Positions 52,349 through 60,658 of a stretch of DNA of 64,000 nt are shown here, in pieces. The DNA is taken from NCBI GenBank assembly GCA_965203975.1, contig CBDBDT010000002.1:2604001-2668000 (forward strand), in the 5' to 3' direction. Each line of letters opens with the position of its first letter. Positions within the stretch are counted from its first letter, which is position 1. This DNA is from CATOSK01 sp965203975 (GTDB lineage: Bacteria; Chloroflexota; Dehalococcoidia; Lucifugimonadales; UBA3495). Under the pieces are notes generated by a model. The model made no database searches and was not told where the DNA came from. It was given only the letters and a program-made list of their open reading frames with translations. The translations under genes were made by a program, and so were the position numbers.

Positions 52349-54190
52349 GTGGAGTACGCAAATAGTCCGAAAGTTCGTCCATTGAGCCGACCCTTCCAAC
52401 TGCTGGTTCCCGTATTGGCCTTACTTCTCCTGTTTGCAACCGCTTGCGGCACTGCTGCTACCACAGAGGACAGCGCCGAACCGCCGGCTGCAGCTCCGCA
52501 GGCTCAACAGCAGCAACCTCAGCAACAGCAAGCGCAACCGACTGCCATTCCCCAAGCCATGCCTGAAGCCGAAAAAGAAGCCATGGCCGCACCCGAGGTC
52601 AACCCAGGAAACGTGATTATGTTGGTGAGCGACTTCGGCACTGAACGGTTCGACACCATCTATGGATCCACGTTCAAGGAACTCCGTAAGCACTTCCACA
52701 GCAACCTGACCTCGTGGGACTCCTTCGACGGTGTCATGAAGATAACACCCGGAGTCGCGAGCAAATGGGAATTGGCCGACGACGGCAAGACCATTATCTA
52801 CACCGTAAGAGAAGGCGCCCTTTTCCACGATGGTTCGGAAATCACACCGGAGGATGTGCTGTGGACCCTCCGTCATTCGGTTGGGCCCGGCGCTGAAGAG
52901 TGGGGTTACAGCGGTGTCACTGTTGCCTACGCGACCAAGATGGACCGCATCGACTTGGGACCGGGGCCGAACCAGGTAAGCGTATACAGCACGGTTGGCA
53001 TTCCCGAGGCACCGGTTTACTGGTCAGAAAACGAGGGCGGGGCCTCTATGGGCCAGGTAATGCCCGCTCGGTCGAACCTCCACGACCAGGCAGAACTCGA
53101 CGCCTACGAGAAGAACCCCATCGGAGCGGGACCGGTCAGACTGGTCAAGCACGTTCCGCTGGAAGCGTTCTTCTTCGAGCGCCACGACGGTTACTACTAC
53201 CAGCCGGACCACGGTTTCAAGACCGACCGCCGACTCAGTTTCCAGACGCTGGAAATGCGCCAGGTGCCCGACGAATCTACCCGGGTGGCGGCGATCCGGG
53301 CCGGTGAGGCTGACATTGGCCGGCTCAGCATGGCAACCCGCAAGCAGGTCGAGGCCGACGGGGGCCAGCTGGTGTTCAGCCCTGAAGCGGTCATTGTCGA
53401 GTCCCATTTCTGGGGCTGCTATAACGAAGGCTTGGCTTGTAACAACAAAGGCGTACGCCAGGCATTCAATTATGCTCTGGACAAGGAACTGCTGCGGGAC
53501 CGGCTCTTCGGACCGGAGGTTATGGAACTAAAGGGCTGGTGGGTGGTTACGCCCAGCACCATCGGCTACAGCGACGATCTGGCACCTTGGCCCCACGACC
53601 CGGACAAGGCCCGCCAGTTGTTCGCCGAAGCCGGGTACAAGACACCCGACAACCCCGGTGGAAAGGACTTCGGAACCTTTGTCATTAACACCTACGCCGA
53701 CCAGTTGGTTCCCAACCTCATCGAGTCGGCCCGCCTCGCCGCTGACATGTGGGAGAAGGAACTAGGCATTGAGACCGAAGTCCGTGTGATGGACAAGGTC
53801 AACTGGGGTCTCCTACGCAACGAAGAGGTCCAAAAACTGGACGGGCAAATCAACTGGGTAGCCCAGAACACAAGGCTGGATGCGGCCGGAATTGCCCGAC
53901 TATACTTCCTGGCTATCCACAAGAAGCTCACCGATGTAGGGGCAACACGGGTCCATAGAGACGATGAACTGTTCACGCTGATGGAGGAAACTCTAGCAGC
54001 CACCGGTAAGCCTGGTTATGAACAGACTTACAACGACGCTTGGCTCCGATTCCAGGAGGAGTCCTACCAGATATCAGTAGGCTATCTCAACCCGCCCATC
54101 GGTGTGGGTCCCCGAATAGTTAAGTGGGAACCCTACGGTGTATCCGAATACATTTCGGCCCTTCATACCATCGAGTTAGCCGACAACTAG
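52349..54190 (+). CDS. Peptide/nickel-type ABC transporter substrate-binding lipoprotein, cluster 3
   Basis: About 613 residues. GTG 52349 is preferred because AGGGGGAG lies just upstream and it leaves a standard lipoprotein signal (RPFQLLVPVLALLLLFATAC); ATG 52295 in the same frame has no ribosome-binding site. A Gln-rich linker (QAQQQQPQQQQAQ) follows the lipid Cys. Core: GVASKWELADDGKTIIYTV, FHDGSEITPEDVLWTL, FNYALDKELLRDRLFG, PHDPDKARQLFAEAGY. It is the most divergent of the three receptors. Its promoter seems to have been split by the upstream IS630 element. Confidence 0.88.
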   Translation: MEYANSPKVRPLSRPFQLLVPVLALLLLFATACGTAATTEDSAEPPAAAPQAQQQQPQQQQAQPTAIPQAMPEAEKEAMAAPEVNPGNVIMLVSDFGTERFDTIYGSTFKELRKHFHSNLTSWDSFDGVMKITPGVASKWELADDGKTIIYTVREGALFHDGSEITPEDVLWTLRHSVGPGAEEWGYSGVTVAYATKMDRIDLGPGPNQVSVYSTVGIPEAPVYWSENEGGASMGQVMPARSNLHDQAELDAYEKNPIGAGPVRLVKHVPLEAFFFERHDGYYYQPDHGFKTDRRLSFQTLEMRQVPDESTRVAAIRAGEADIGRLSMATRKQVEADGGQLVFSPEAVIVESHFWGCYNEGLACNNKGVRQAFNYALDKELLRDRLFGPEVMELKGWWVVTPSTIGYSDDLAPWPHDPDKARQLFAEAGYKTPDNPGGKDFGTFVINTYADQLVPNLIESARLAADMWEKELGIETEVRVMDKVNWGLLRNEEVQKLDGQINWVAQNTRLDAAGIARLYFLAIHKKLTDVGATRVHRDDELFTLMEETLAATGKPGYEQTYNDAWLRFQEESYQISVGYLNPPIGVGPRIVKWEPYGVSEYISALHTIELADN

Positions 54191-54202
54191 GACCCAACAT
54201 GT

Positions 54203-54231
54203 GGTCTGCCCTGCCATTGACGGGGCAGACC
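54203..54231 (+). promoter_or_regulatory. Intercistronic hairpin between receptor and permease, cluster 3
   Basis: GGTCTGCCC (54203-54211) pairs perfectly with GGGCAGACC (54223-54231) around an 11-base loop, 12 bp after the receptor stop; same position as in clusters 1 and 2 but different sequence. Confidence 0.7.
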
Positions 54232-54321
54232 ATCACCAATAAGGTCCCACCTTTCCCCAAGGGGGGAGGCGGGGCCTCAACTTAACCTCAGGAACTACAA
54301 AGCTCCCTAGCAAGGTGGCCA

Positions 54322-55239
54322 ATGCAGCGCTATATCTTGATACGCGTGGGCCAAGCAATAATCACGCTGATGGTCCTGAGCTTGGCGGTATTCCTCAGCG
54401 TGCACATGACCGGCAACCCAGCGGCTTATCTGCTGGGTCCCGACGACGGATTTGAAGAGTATGAGCAGCTGAAGAAGAACTTGGGCCTGGACAAACCTTT
54501 GTACGTCCAATATGGACTATTCCTCGGGAAAGTGGCCCGGGGCGAGTTCGGCAAATCCTTCACGATGGGACGGGATGCTCGCGACCTGCTCTTCCAACGC
54601 TTCCCCGCCACCATCCAGCTGGCTGGGGCAGCTTTTCTCATAACTATCGTGATTGGCATCCCCATTGGAGTCTTGTCAGCCGTGAGACGTGACTCCATCT
54701 TCGACCAGATGGGCAAGTTCTTTGCCGTGGCAGGAATAGCAGCCCCCAGCTTCTGGATCGCCATCATGCTGATTCTGCTTTTTGGCGCTATTTTGGGGTG
54801 GCTTCCGACCCATGGCCGCGGGGGGATCGACCACTTCATCCTGCCCGCCTTCGTCTTGTCCTGGAACGGCATGGCCGGAGTAGTCCGGCTTTCCCGGTCC
54901 AGCATGCTGGAGGTACTGGACAGCGAGTACGTGAAGTTCGCCCGGATCAAGGGCCTGAACGAACGGATCGTGGTCTACAAGCACGCTCTCAAGAACGCAG
55001 TCATCCCGGTAATGACTTTTTCCGGTTTGACCTTGGCGGGATTGCTGAACGGCTCGGTAGTAGTTGAAGTCGTCTTTGCCTGGCCGGGCGTTGGACGGCT
55101 CATGCTCCAAGGAATTAACCAGAGGGACTTTCCAGTCGTGCAAGCTACGGTGCTGGCGGCGGGGGCGCTTTACATCGTCACTGCGCTGTTGGTCGATATC
55201 CTGTACGCCTACGTGAACCCCAGGATCCGGTACGATTAG
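54322..55239 (+). CDS. Peptide ABC transporter permease, DppB type, cluster 3
   Basis: A 305-residue permease. It opens MQRYILIRVGQAIITLMVL and has GEFGKSFTMGRDARDLL, the EAA loop EYVKFARIKGLNERIVVYKHALKNA and the ending LYAYVNPRIRYD. ATG 54322 lies behind AAGGTGG. The DppC-type partner follows after 14 bp. Confidence 0.93.
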   Translation: MQRYILIRVGQAIITLMVLSLAVFLSVHMTGNPAAYLLGPDDGFEEYEQLKKNLGLDKPLYVQYGLFLGKVARGEFGKSFTMGRDARDLLFQRFPATIQLAGAAFLITIVIGIPIGVLSAVRRDSIFDQMGKFFAVAGIAAPSFWIAIMLILLFGAILGWLPTHGRGGIDHFILPAFVLSWNGMAGVVRLSRSSMLEVLDSEYVKFARIKGLNERIVVYKHALKNAVIPVMTFSGLTLAGLLNGSVVVEVVFAWPGVGRLMLQGINQRDFPVVQATVLAAGALYIVTALLVDILYAYVNPRIRYD

Positions 55240-55253
55240 TAAGGAGGTTATTC

Positions 55254-56150
55254 GTGGCTTCTACTCTTGCTAGCGCACCGACCCGAGTGGACCGCCTGTT
55301 GGCTTTCCCTAGGTGGGCCAAGCGGGCGCGCTTGCCCTGGATATCCATCGCCATAATGGTCATCCTTCTTGCCTGCGCCGTCTTCGCCCCATGGCTGGCT
55401 CCCCACGACCCCACGGGGATAAATATGCTGGATGCCAAATTTTCGCCTGTTTATATGGGCGAATACTGGGATTGGCGATATCCCCTGGGTACCGACGTCC
55501 TGGGTCAGGATATGCTTAGCCGTCTCATCTATGGTGCCCGGACCGCCATGTTCATTAGTTTGATAGCCCTGGGCACAGGAGCATTCGTAGGCACGGTTCT
55601 CGGACTCATCTCAGGATTCCGGACAGGTTGGGCAGACATACTAATAATGCGGGCTGCTGATGCCGCCTTGGGGTTCCCGACAATCCTGGTAGCATTGATT
55701 ATCGTCACTATTCTGGGCGCGGGCATCGAAAACATCATCCTGGCGGTTGCGGTCACTGTATGGGCCAGGTTCGCCCGAATGATCAGGGGAGACGTTCTGG
55801 CAATTAAAGAGTTGGACTTTGTAACGTTCGCCAAGATAGCCGGACTACCCATGCCGATGATTATTGCGCGTCATATTTTCCCCAACACAATCAACACTTT
55901 GATGGTCATCACGAGCTTGCAGATCGGCCAGGTCATCCTGTTGGAAGCGTCCTTGAGCTTCCTGGGATTGGGGTTGCCCGTAGGAGCCCCTGCGTGGGGC
56001 ATCATGGTTTCAGAAGGGCGCTCCGTCATCCTCGACGTTTGGTGGCTGGCGTTGCTTCCGGGCTTGGCGATAACCGCTGTAGTGCTGGCTTTCAACTTCT
56101 TCGGAGACTGGATGCGCGACACCCTCGACCCCAAGCTACGACGGATTTGA
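55254..56150 (+). CDS. Peptide ABC transporter permease, DppC type, cluster 3
   Basis: A 298-residue permease from GTG 55254 behind AAGGAGG. Blocks: FAPWLAPHDPTGIN, LGTDVLGQDMLSRLIYGAR, ELDFVTFAKIAGLPMPMIIARHIFPN and DWMRDTLDPKLRR. It carries a short insertion (VYMGEYWDWRY) before the LGTDVLG motif that the cluster 1 and 2 copies lack. It ends cluster 3; again no ATPase genes follow. Confidence 0.93.
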   Translation: MASTLASAPTRVDRLLAFPRWAKRARLPWISIAIMVILLACAVFAPWLAPHDPTGINMLDAKFSPVYMGEYWDWRYPLGTDVLGQDMLSRLIYGARTAMFISLIALGTGAFVGTVLGLISGFRTGWADILIMRAADAALGFPTILVALIIVTILGAGIENIILAVAVTVWARFARMIRGDVLAIKELDFVTFAKIAGLPMPMIIARHIFPNTINTLMVITSLQIGQVILLEASLSFLGLGLPVGAPAWGIMVSEGRSVILDVWWLALLPGLAITAVVLAFNFFGDWMRDTLDPKLRRI

Positions 56151-56176
56151 TTCCCCGGAACCGGTTGAAACCTTCC

Positions 56177-56212
56177 GAAGCGGGCGGCGGAGACTGCCCG
56201 CTTCGTCCTTCG
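56177..56212 (+). terminator. Terminator of peptide cluster 3
   Basis: GAAGCGGGC (56177-56185) pairs perfectly with GCCCGCTTC (56196-56204) around a 10-base loop; GTCCTTCGTT follows. It overlaps the -35 region of the next gene. Confidence 0.7.
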
Positions 56213-56231
56213 TTAACGTCGGCGGTATAAT
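56202..56231 (+). promoter_or_regulatory. Promoter of the amidohydrolase gene
   Basis: TTCGTC (56202-56207), 18-bp spacer, perfect TATAAT (56226-56231); start near 56238, 40 bases before ATG 56278. Confidence 0.5.
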
Positions 56232-56277
56232 GTGAACCGTAGCTTAACCCTCCCTATTCGCTGGTCCAGAGGCCCCA

Positions 56278-57066
56278 ATGATTGTTTCCGATACCCACGT
56301 GCACGTAGCCCTTCATACCTACCAACCTGTGGAGATGTTGCTGACCCAAATGCAGTACAACGACGTCGAGCACGCCGTCCTTGTTCAATCCTCCACTACC
56401 ACCGACAACAGCTATGTCATCGAGTGTATGCGCCGGTTCCCCCGTCGGCTGGCGGTGGTCTGCCGGGTGGATGTGGACAGCCCATCGGCAACCAGCGACC
56501 TGGAACGCTGGCGAAACGAAGGAGCGGAGTCGATCAGGCTAAGGAACTTCAACCGCTCCCCGGGGGACGACCCCCTGGCCATCTGGCGGAAGGCGGCTGA
56601 CCTGGGCATGAGCGTCAGCGTGGGCGGGCCGGTGGACGGGTTCCTGACTGCTGAATTTAGTGGGATGGCGGAAGCACTGCCTCAGCTGAAACTCATTATT
56701 GAGCACTTGGGAGGGATGGGGTTCAACGCGGTCAGTGACTACCAGGACGCACGTCCGTCCGATGACCAGTACCGGCAGGTGCTGGAGCTGTCCCGTTTTC
56801 CCAACACATACATCAAGCTGCACGGGATGGGCGAGTTCTGCAATCCTCCCTTCCCCTACCAGGACATTCCTCCTTACCTGAAGATGGCCTACGACGCGTT
56901 CGGCTCCCACCGGATGATGTGGGGCAGCGATTACCCTCGTGTGATCCTCCGTGAGGGGTACCGGAATGCCCTGAAATACACCATCGAAAATCTCTCCTTC
57001 TGCAGCCAGGACGATTTGGAGTGGATTTTCGGGCGTACCGCTCAGTCCCTCTGGCGGTTCTCCTGA
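56278..57066 (+). CDS. Amidohydrolase 2-family (TIM-barrel, metal-dependent) hydrolase
   Basis: A 262-residue protein: MIVSDTHVHV (Asp5, His7, His9 metal ligands), KLIIEHLGGMG (barrel His), YIKLHGMGEF and MMWGSDYPRV with the catalytic Asp near the C-terminus. This matches PF04909 enzymes, which hydrolyse or decarboxylate small cyclic acids and lactones. No signal peptide. The substrate is unknown; there is no obvious pathway partner beside it. Confidence 0.87.
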   Translation: MIVSDTHVHVALHTYQPVEMLLTQMQYNDVEHAVLVQSSTTTDNSYVIECMRRFPRRLAVVCRVDVDSPSATSDLERWRNEGAESIRLRNFNRSPGDDPLAIWRKAADLGMSVSVGGPVDGFLTAEFSGMAEALPQLKLIIEHLGGMGFNAVSDYQDARPSDDQYRQVLELSRFPNTYIKLHGMGEFCNPPFPYQDIPPYLKMAYDAFGSHRMMWGSDYPRVILREGYRNALKYTIENLSFCSQDDLEWIFGRTAQSLWRFS

Positions 57067-57435
57067 AGCAAATCTGGTACACTGATTTGCGCCCCAACCC
57101 GGGGCAATCGCAAGGGATAGTTACGAACTTACTAAACTCAATAGTTGAGAAAGTGGTGCCGAGCTGCGGCACCTGCGTGGTGGTATCTTTCAAATGCGAT
57201 AGTCCTGGACCCCACCTGCAACTGTCCTTCGGAGGTCCGCAGCGTTCCGTTATTAGGAGGCGCAGTGCAGCGGTTGCGGGGGTCTGGATCCCCCTTTTCG
57301 ACTCCGCCACCGGCGCAAGGTAGCTTGTCTCAACGCCAGCGGCTGTCGCGCGGGGTTGTGAGCGGGAATGACGGGAGAGAAGGGCGGGTCTGGGAACGAA
57401 ACCCATCTAAATTGCAACGTTGTCTCGGAGGTTCC
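57067..57435. other. 369-bp region before the sulfite-oxidase-like gene
   Basis: It contains a stem GGTGCCGAGCTGCGGCACC near 57154 and AGGAGG at 57256 followed by GTG, but the resulting frame has no recognisable product. No promoter was identified with confidence. The next gene's ribosome-binding site GGAGG is at 57427-57431. Confidence 0.45.
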
Positions 57436-58041
57436 ATGGTTTCACGAGGGTTCTTTGGCAGGCGGCGACCCGAACCTTCCCGCCCTATCCCACCAGGGCA
57501 ATACCTGGAGAACGGGTTCCCAGTGCTGTCGGCCGGGCCCACTCCCCGGACGTCCCTGGACACTTGGACCTTCAGCCTGGTAGACAGCATGGCCGAATTG
57601 TTGGCCCAATGGTCATGGGAAGAGTTCATCGCCCTGCCCCAGACCGAGATCTTCGTGGACATTCACTGCGTCACCAAGTGGAGCAAGCTGGACACCACCT
57701 GGAAGGGGGTCACGTTCGATACTCTCCTGGAAGCGGCGGGAATCACCGATCCAGACGCCTATATCATGGCCTTCTGCGACGGGGGATACACTACCAACGT
57801 CCCGACAGCAGACCTGCTGGACGGCAGGGGCATGGTAGCCCTGGAGTTCGACGGCGCTCCATTGCAGCCGGCCCACGGCGGGCCGGCACGCCTGCTGGTG
57901 CCCCACCTCTACTTCTGGAAGTCGGCCAAGTGGGTGCGAGGGCTTCATTTCATGACCCAGGACCGCCCCGGGTTCTGGGAGCAGGCGGGGTATCACATGT
58001 ACGGCGATCCCTGGAAGGAACAGCGCTACTGGGGCGACTAG
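57436..58041 (+). CDS. Sulfite oxidase-like molybdopterin-dependent oxidoreductase
   Basis: A 201-residue protein holding only the oxidoreductase molybdopterin-binding domain: FVDIHCVTKWSKLDTTWKGV, where Cys78 is the expected Mo ligand, then FCDGGYTTNVP, LEFDGAPLQPAHGGPARLLVPHLYFWKSAKWV and the ending PGFWEQAGYHMYGDPWKEQRYW. It resembles YedY/MsrP catalytic subunits but has no Tat signal, so it seems cytosolic. The following gene encodes a flavin reductase, probably its electron donor or acceptor. Confidence 0.88.
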   Translation: MVSRGFFGRRRPEPSRPIPPGQYLENGFPVLSAGPTPRTSLDTWTFSLVDSMAELLAQWSWEEFIALPQTEIFVDIHCVTKWSKLDTTWKGVTFDTLLEAAGITDPDAYIMAFCDGGYTTNVPTADLLDGRGMVALEFDGAPLQPAHGGPARLLVPHLYFWKSAKWVRGLHFMTQDRPGFWEQAGYHMYGDPWKEQRYWGD

Positions 58042-58068
58042 ACCCGGTTCCGGCGTTACCCAACCGTC

Positions 58069-58830
58069 ATGCCCGGACCTTCTCCATTGCCGTCCCGGCT
58101 GCGCTGGCAAACCGGGGTTGTCACCCACATCACGGAAGAAACTTACCGGGCCAAGACCTTCACCATCGAGCTGCCCGATTGGACCCCTTTCCGCGCTGGA
58201 CAGCACTACGATGTGCGATTGACGGCTCCCGGTGGATACCAGGCCCAGCGCAGCTACTCGATAGCGTCGGCCCCGGAGACCCAGGGCACCATTGACCTGA
58301 CCATAGAAGAGATTCCCGACGGCGAAGTATCGCCCTACTTCCACAATGTCGTCGAGCCGGGTGACCGGATCGAGTTGCGGGGACCTATCGGCGGGCCCTT
58401 CACCTGGGAGGCGGGAGATGGCGGACCGTTGCTTCTGCTGGCCGGGGGGTCAGGAGTGGTACCGCTGATGTCAATCATACGGCACAAGCTGGCGGCCGCT
58501 CCCGATGTTAATGGAATCCTGCTTTACTCAGCCCGGTCGTTGGACGACGTCATCTACCGGAATGTCCTAAAGCTGGCGGCAGAACAAGACCCCACGCTGT
58601 CAATATTTGTGACCTTGACGCGTGACCAGCCATCGGGTTGGGGCGGATATGCCCGCCGCGTCGACCGGGCGATGGTGAAAGAGGTCATGCAGGAGCTGGA
58701 CGGGGAACCGCCAATAAGCTACATCTGCGGCCCCACGCCATTCGTGGAAGCTGCCGCCGATATCCTGGTTGCCGAAGACCTTCCGCCGGAACGTATCAAG
58801 ACTGAGCGATTTGGGCCATCTGGAGGCTAA
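58069..58830 (+). CDS. FAD/NAD(P)-binding oxidoreductase (ferredoxin-NADP reductase fold)
   Basis: A 253-residue protein: FAD-binding RSYSIASAPE (61-70), GPIGGPFTW, NAD(P)-binding LLAGGSGVVPLMSIIRH, LLYSARSLDDVIY and CGPTPFVEAAADIL. There is no 2Fe-2S domain. It lies 27 bp after the sulfite-oxidase-like gene, an arrangement seen in many bacteria; the pair probably forms a two-component NAD(P)-linked molybdoenzyme. Direction and substrate are unknown. Confidence 0.88.
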   Translation: MPGPSPLPSRLRWQTGVVTHITEETYRAKTFTIELPDWTPFRAGQHYDVRLTAPGGYQAQRSYSIASAPETQGTIDLTIEEIPDGEVSPYFHNVVEPGDRIELRGPIGGPFTWEAGDGGPLLLLAGGSGVVPLMSIIRHKLAAAPDVNGILLYSARSLDDVIYRNVLKLAAEQDPTLSIFVTLTRDQPSGWGGYARRVDRAMVKEVMQELDGEPPISYICGPTPFVEAAADILVAEDLPPERIKTERFGPSGG

Positions 58831-58874
58831 CGCCCGTCCCCGTCTGATGCCGCGAGCCGGTGCCTCGTTTGGAT

Positions 58875-59576
58875 TCAGAAGCCGGTGGCCAGGGTCATCA
58901 AGGTTGTGACCACCGGGCCGATAATGCTCCAGAGGATGCCGATGCGGAACACCACGTCGACGAGGACCACCGCAATCAGGACGACGGGCCCCCAACGCTC
59001 CACGTGGGCGTACTGGCCTGCCCAGCGAGAGGGAATCAGCCCACCCACAACCCGGGAACCATCCAAGGGGAAGATGGGGATGAGGTTGAAAACCCCCAGC
59101 AGAAGGTTGAACAGGACAACCATCATGGCAATGTCAGTCAGCCCTTCCCGCAAACCTCCGGTCATGACGAGGTTGGTGCGGCCGATGGCCAGGGGACTGA
59201 CCCCAAGAATGCCGAGCTTTATGGGAATGGCCACGAGGAAGGCGACCACCAGGTTAGACAAAGGACCGGCGAGGGCGACGAGAGTCATGCCCAGCCGCCC
59301 GCAAGAGAGGCGGTGATGGTCGACCGGCACGGGTTTGCCCCAGCCGAATCCAACGATGAGAAGCATCAGGGTGCCACTGGCGTCGAGGTGACGGACGGGA
59401 TTGAGGGACAGGCGTCCCAGGCGGCGGGCGGTGCCGTCGCCCAGTCCGGTGGCTATGAGGGCGTGACTGAACTCGTGGACGGTGACCGCCACCAGCAAGG
59501 AAAAGGCGACCAGGGCCATCAGGCGCACGAAAGACGCCGGATCGTTCAGCAGAAGCTCATAGGCACCGAGCAGCAT
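58875..59576 (-). CDS. Site-2 protease family (M50) membrane metalloprotease
   Basis: A 233-residue protein with about five hydrophobic segments. Zinc motif VTVHEFSHAL (His34, Glu35, His38) in the first helices and the third ligand in NLIPIFPLDGSRV (Asp172). This is the compact rhomboid-like S2P group lacking PDZ and CBS domains. Substrates are unknown; the family releases membrane-bound regulators. Confidence 0.9.
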   Translation of the reverse strand: MLLGAYELLLNDPASFVRLMALVAFSLLVAVTVHEFSHALIATGLGDGTARRLGRLSLNPVRHLDASGTLMLLIVGFGWGKPVPVDHHRLSCGRLGMTLVALAGPLSNLVVAFLVAIPIKLGILGVSPLAIGRTNLVMTGGLREGLTDIAMMVVLFNLLLGVFNLIPIFPLDGSRVVGGLIPSRWAGQYAHVERWGPVVLIAVVLVDVVFRIGILWSIIGPVVTTLMTLATGF

Positions 59577-59644
59577 GGCCTAGCGAGACCCGCAGCGAAC
59601 CAGGGAGGAGCTATCAGCGAGCACTGTTTCCGGAAGGCTCGATG

Positions 59645-60412
59645 CTAATCGTCGTCATCGTCCTCGTCGGGCTCCGGCTCGGGGGGCGGAGTGTACCCGC
59701 TGCCGGGCAGGATGGGACGACTGCGGGAGCGGCTGCGAGGAGACGGCCGAGGCATGTCCAGCAGGGCGGTGCGAAGCTGGGACAACCCGTCGGCCCCAAA
59801 GGAAGCAACGTCAACGATGAGAGCATTTACGCCCACATCCCGAAGGGTCTCGAGGTCCTTGCCGCCGGGGGCCTCGGATACTTCCAGCAATATGTACTTG
59901 TCGACGCGGCGGCTGACGGTACCCAAAGCCGCCAATTGCTGCAGGGTCCAGGGCCCGGACACCTCTTTCATGGAGATGAGGAAGGCGTCCACGGGAAGGG
60001 AAGCCACGGCCCGAAGCTCGGCTTCTTCGAGACCGGTCTCAACACAGAGGATACGGGCGATGTCCTCAGATGCCATGGCGGAAGCGGCGGTGCCTTCCAG
60101 GTCGAACACCAAGAGGTCGGAGCCGCTGGACTGGTAGGCCTCGGCATCCTCGGCACTGAGGGAGGCGACGCGGGGGCCAAGAGGCACGGAAACCGAAGAG
60201 GCGAGCTCCTTGAGATTTTCCGGAGAGGTTCCGCCAGAAACGATGACGGCGTCGGTCGAGGCAGCGGCAGCAGCAAGGCCGTCGGGAGCAGATGCGGAAA
60301 CGTGCCCCACGAGGGCGATTCCGGGGAGCTTCTCAGCCCGGGTGGCGGCGAATCCCAAAGGAGCGGTTACGCCGTCCCTGACCCGCTCCAGAACATCGAG
60401 AAACTTGCTCAT
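59645..60412 (-). CDS. Unrecognised protein with Arg/Ser then poly-acidic C-terminal tail
   Basis: From ATG 60412 (AAAGGAAA upstream) a 255-residue protein. The body alternates strand and helix segments (GIALVGHVSA, AVIVSGGTSPENL, DLLVFDLEGTAAS, AFLISMKEVSGP, YILLEVSE, ALIVDVASFG), suggesting a TIM-barrel- or Rossmann-like fold. The tail is bipartite: SPRSRSRSRP, then PPPEPEPDEDDDDD. I do not recognise the family. The tail could mediate electrostatic contacts. It is transcribed alone between a site-2 protease and a metallo-beta-lactamase-fold gene. Confidence 0.6.
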   Translation of the reverse strand: MSKFLDVLERVRDGVTAPLGFAATRAEKLPGIALVGHVSASAPDGLAAAAASTDAVIVSGGTSPENLKELASSVSVPLGPRVASLSAEDAEAYQSSGSDLLVFDLEGTAASAMASEDIARILCVETGLEEAELRAVASLPVDAFLISMKEVSGPWTLQQLAALGTVSRRVDKYILLEVSEAPGGKDLETLRDVGVNALIVDVASFGADGLSQLRTALLDMPRPSPRSRSRSRPILPGSGYTPPPEPEPDEDDDDD

Positions 60413-60485
60413 CGGTTTCCTTTCACCATGACTTCCAGGATTGGACCAAACCGCGGGCACAGGAGGCCAGCGGAGGCGCCCAGCA

Positions 60486-60491
60486 ATTATA
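60486..60491 (-). promoter_or_regulatory. Candidate -10 box upstream of the acidic-tail protein
   Basis: Perfect TATAAT on the minus strand (60491-60486), about 74 bases before ATG 60412, in the context GGTTATAATTGC that also occurs at the flavin reductase promoter (21.49 kb). No convincing -35. Confidence 0.3.
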
Positions 60492-60593
60492 ACCCATGCC
60501 CCGGCCTCTTTGGGCATAGCGCAAACGAGTTAGGGGACACATTGGAAGGGATGAAGGCCTGGCAGGGTAGGGTGATGGGAGGGAATGGCAACC

Positions 60594-60625
60594 AAAAGAG
60601 GGGCAGGACTCTTTCCTACCCCTCT
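60594..60625 (-). terminator. Terminator of the metallo-beta-lactamase-fold gene
   Basis: Minus strand: AGAGGGGTAGGA (60625-60614) pairs with TCCTGCCCCTCT (60608-60597), one mismatch, followed by TTTTGG. Confidence 0.7.
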
Positions 60626-60658
60626 GAAAGTCTCGAGGGAATTGAGACGCGCGAGAAA

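Noticed and set aside
54236..54280. A third copy of the dispersed repeat (CCACCTTTCCCCAAGGGGGG region)
   Set aside because: Only a short pyrimidine/purine-rich match to the repeat core; no inverted ends or shared phrase long enough to support it.
57145..57435. Upstream extension of the sulfite-oxidase-like gene by 97 codons
   Set aside because: No conserved content and no signal peptide; GGAGG directly precedes ATG 57436.
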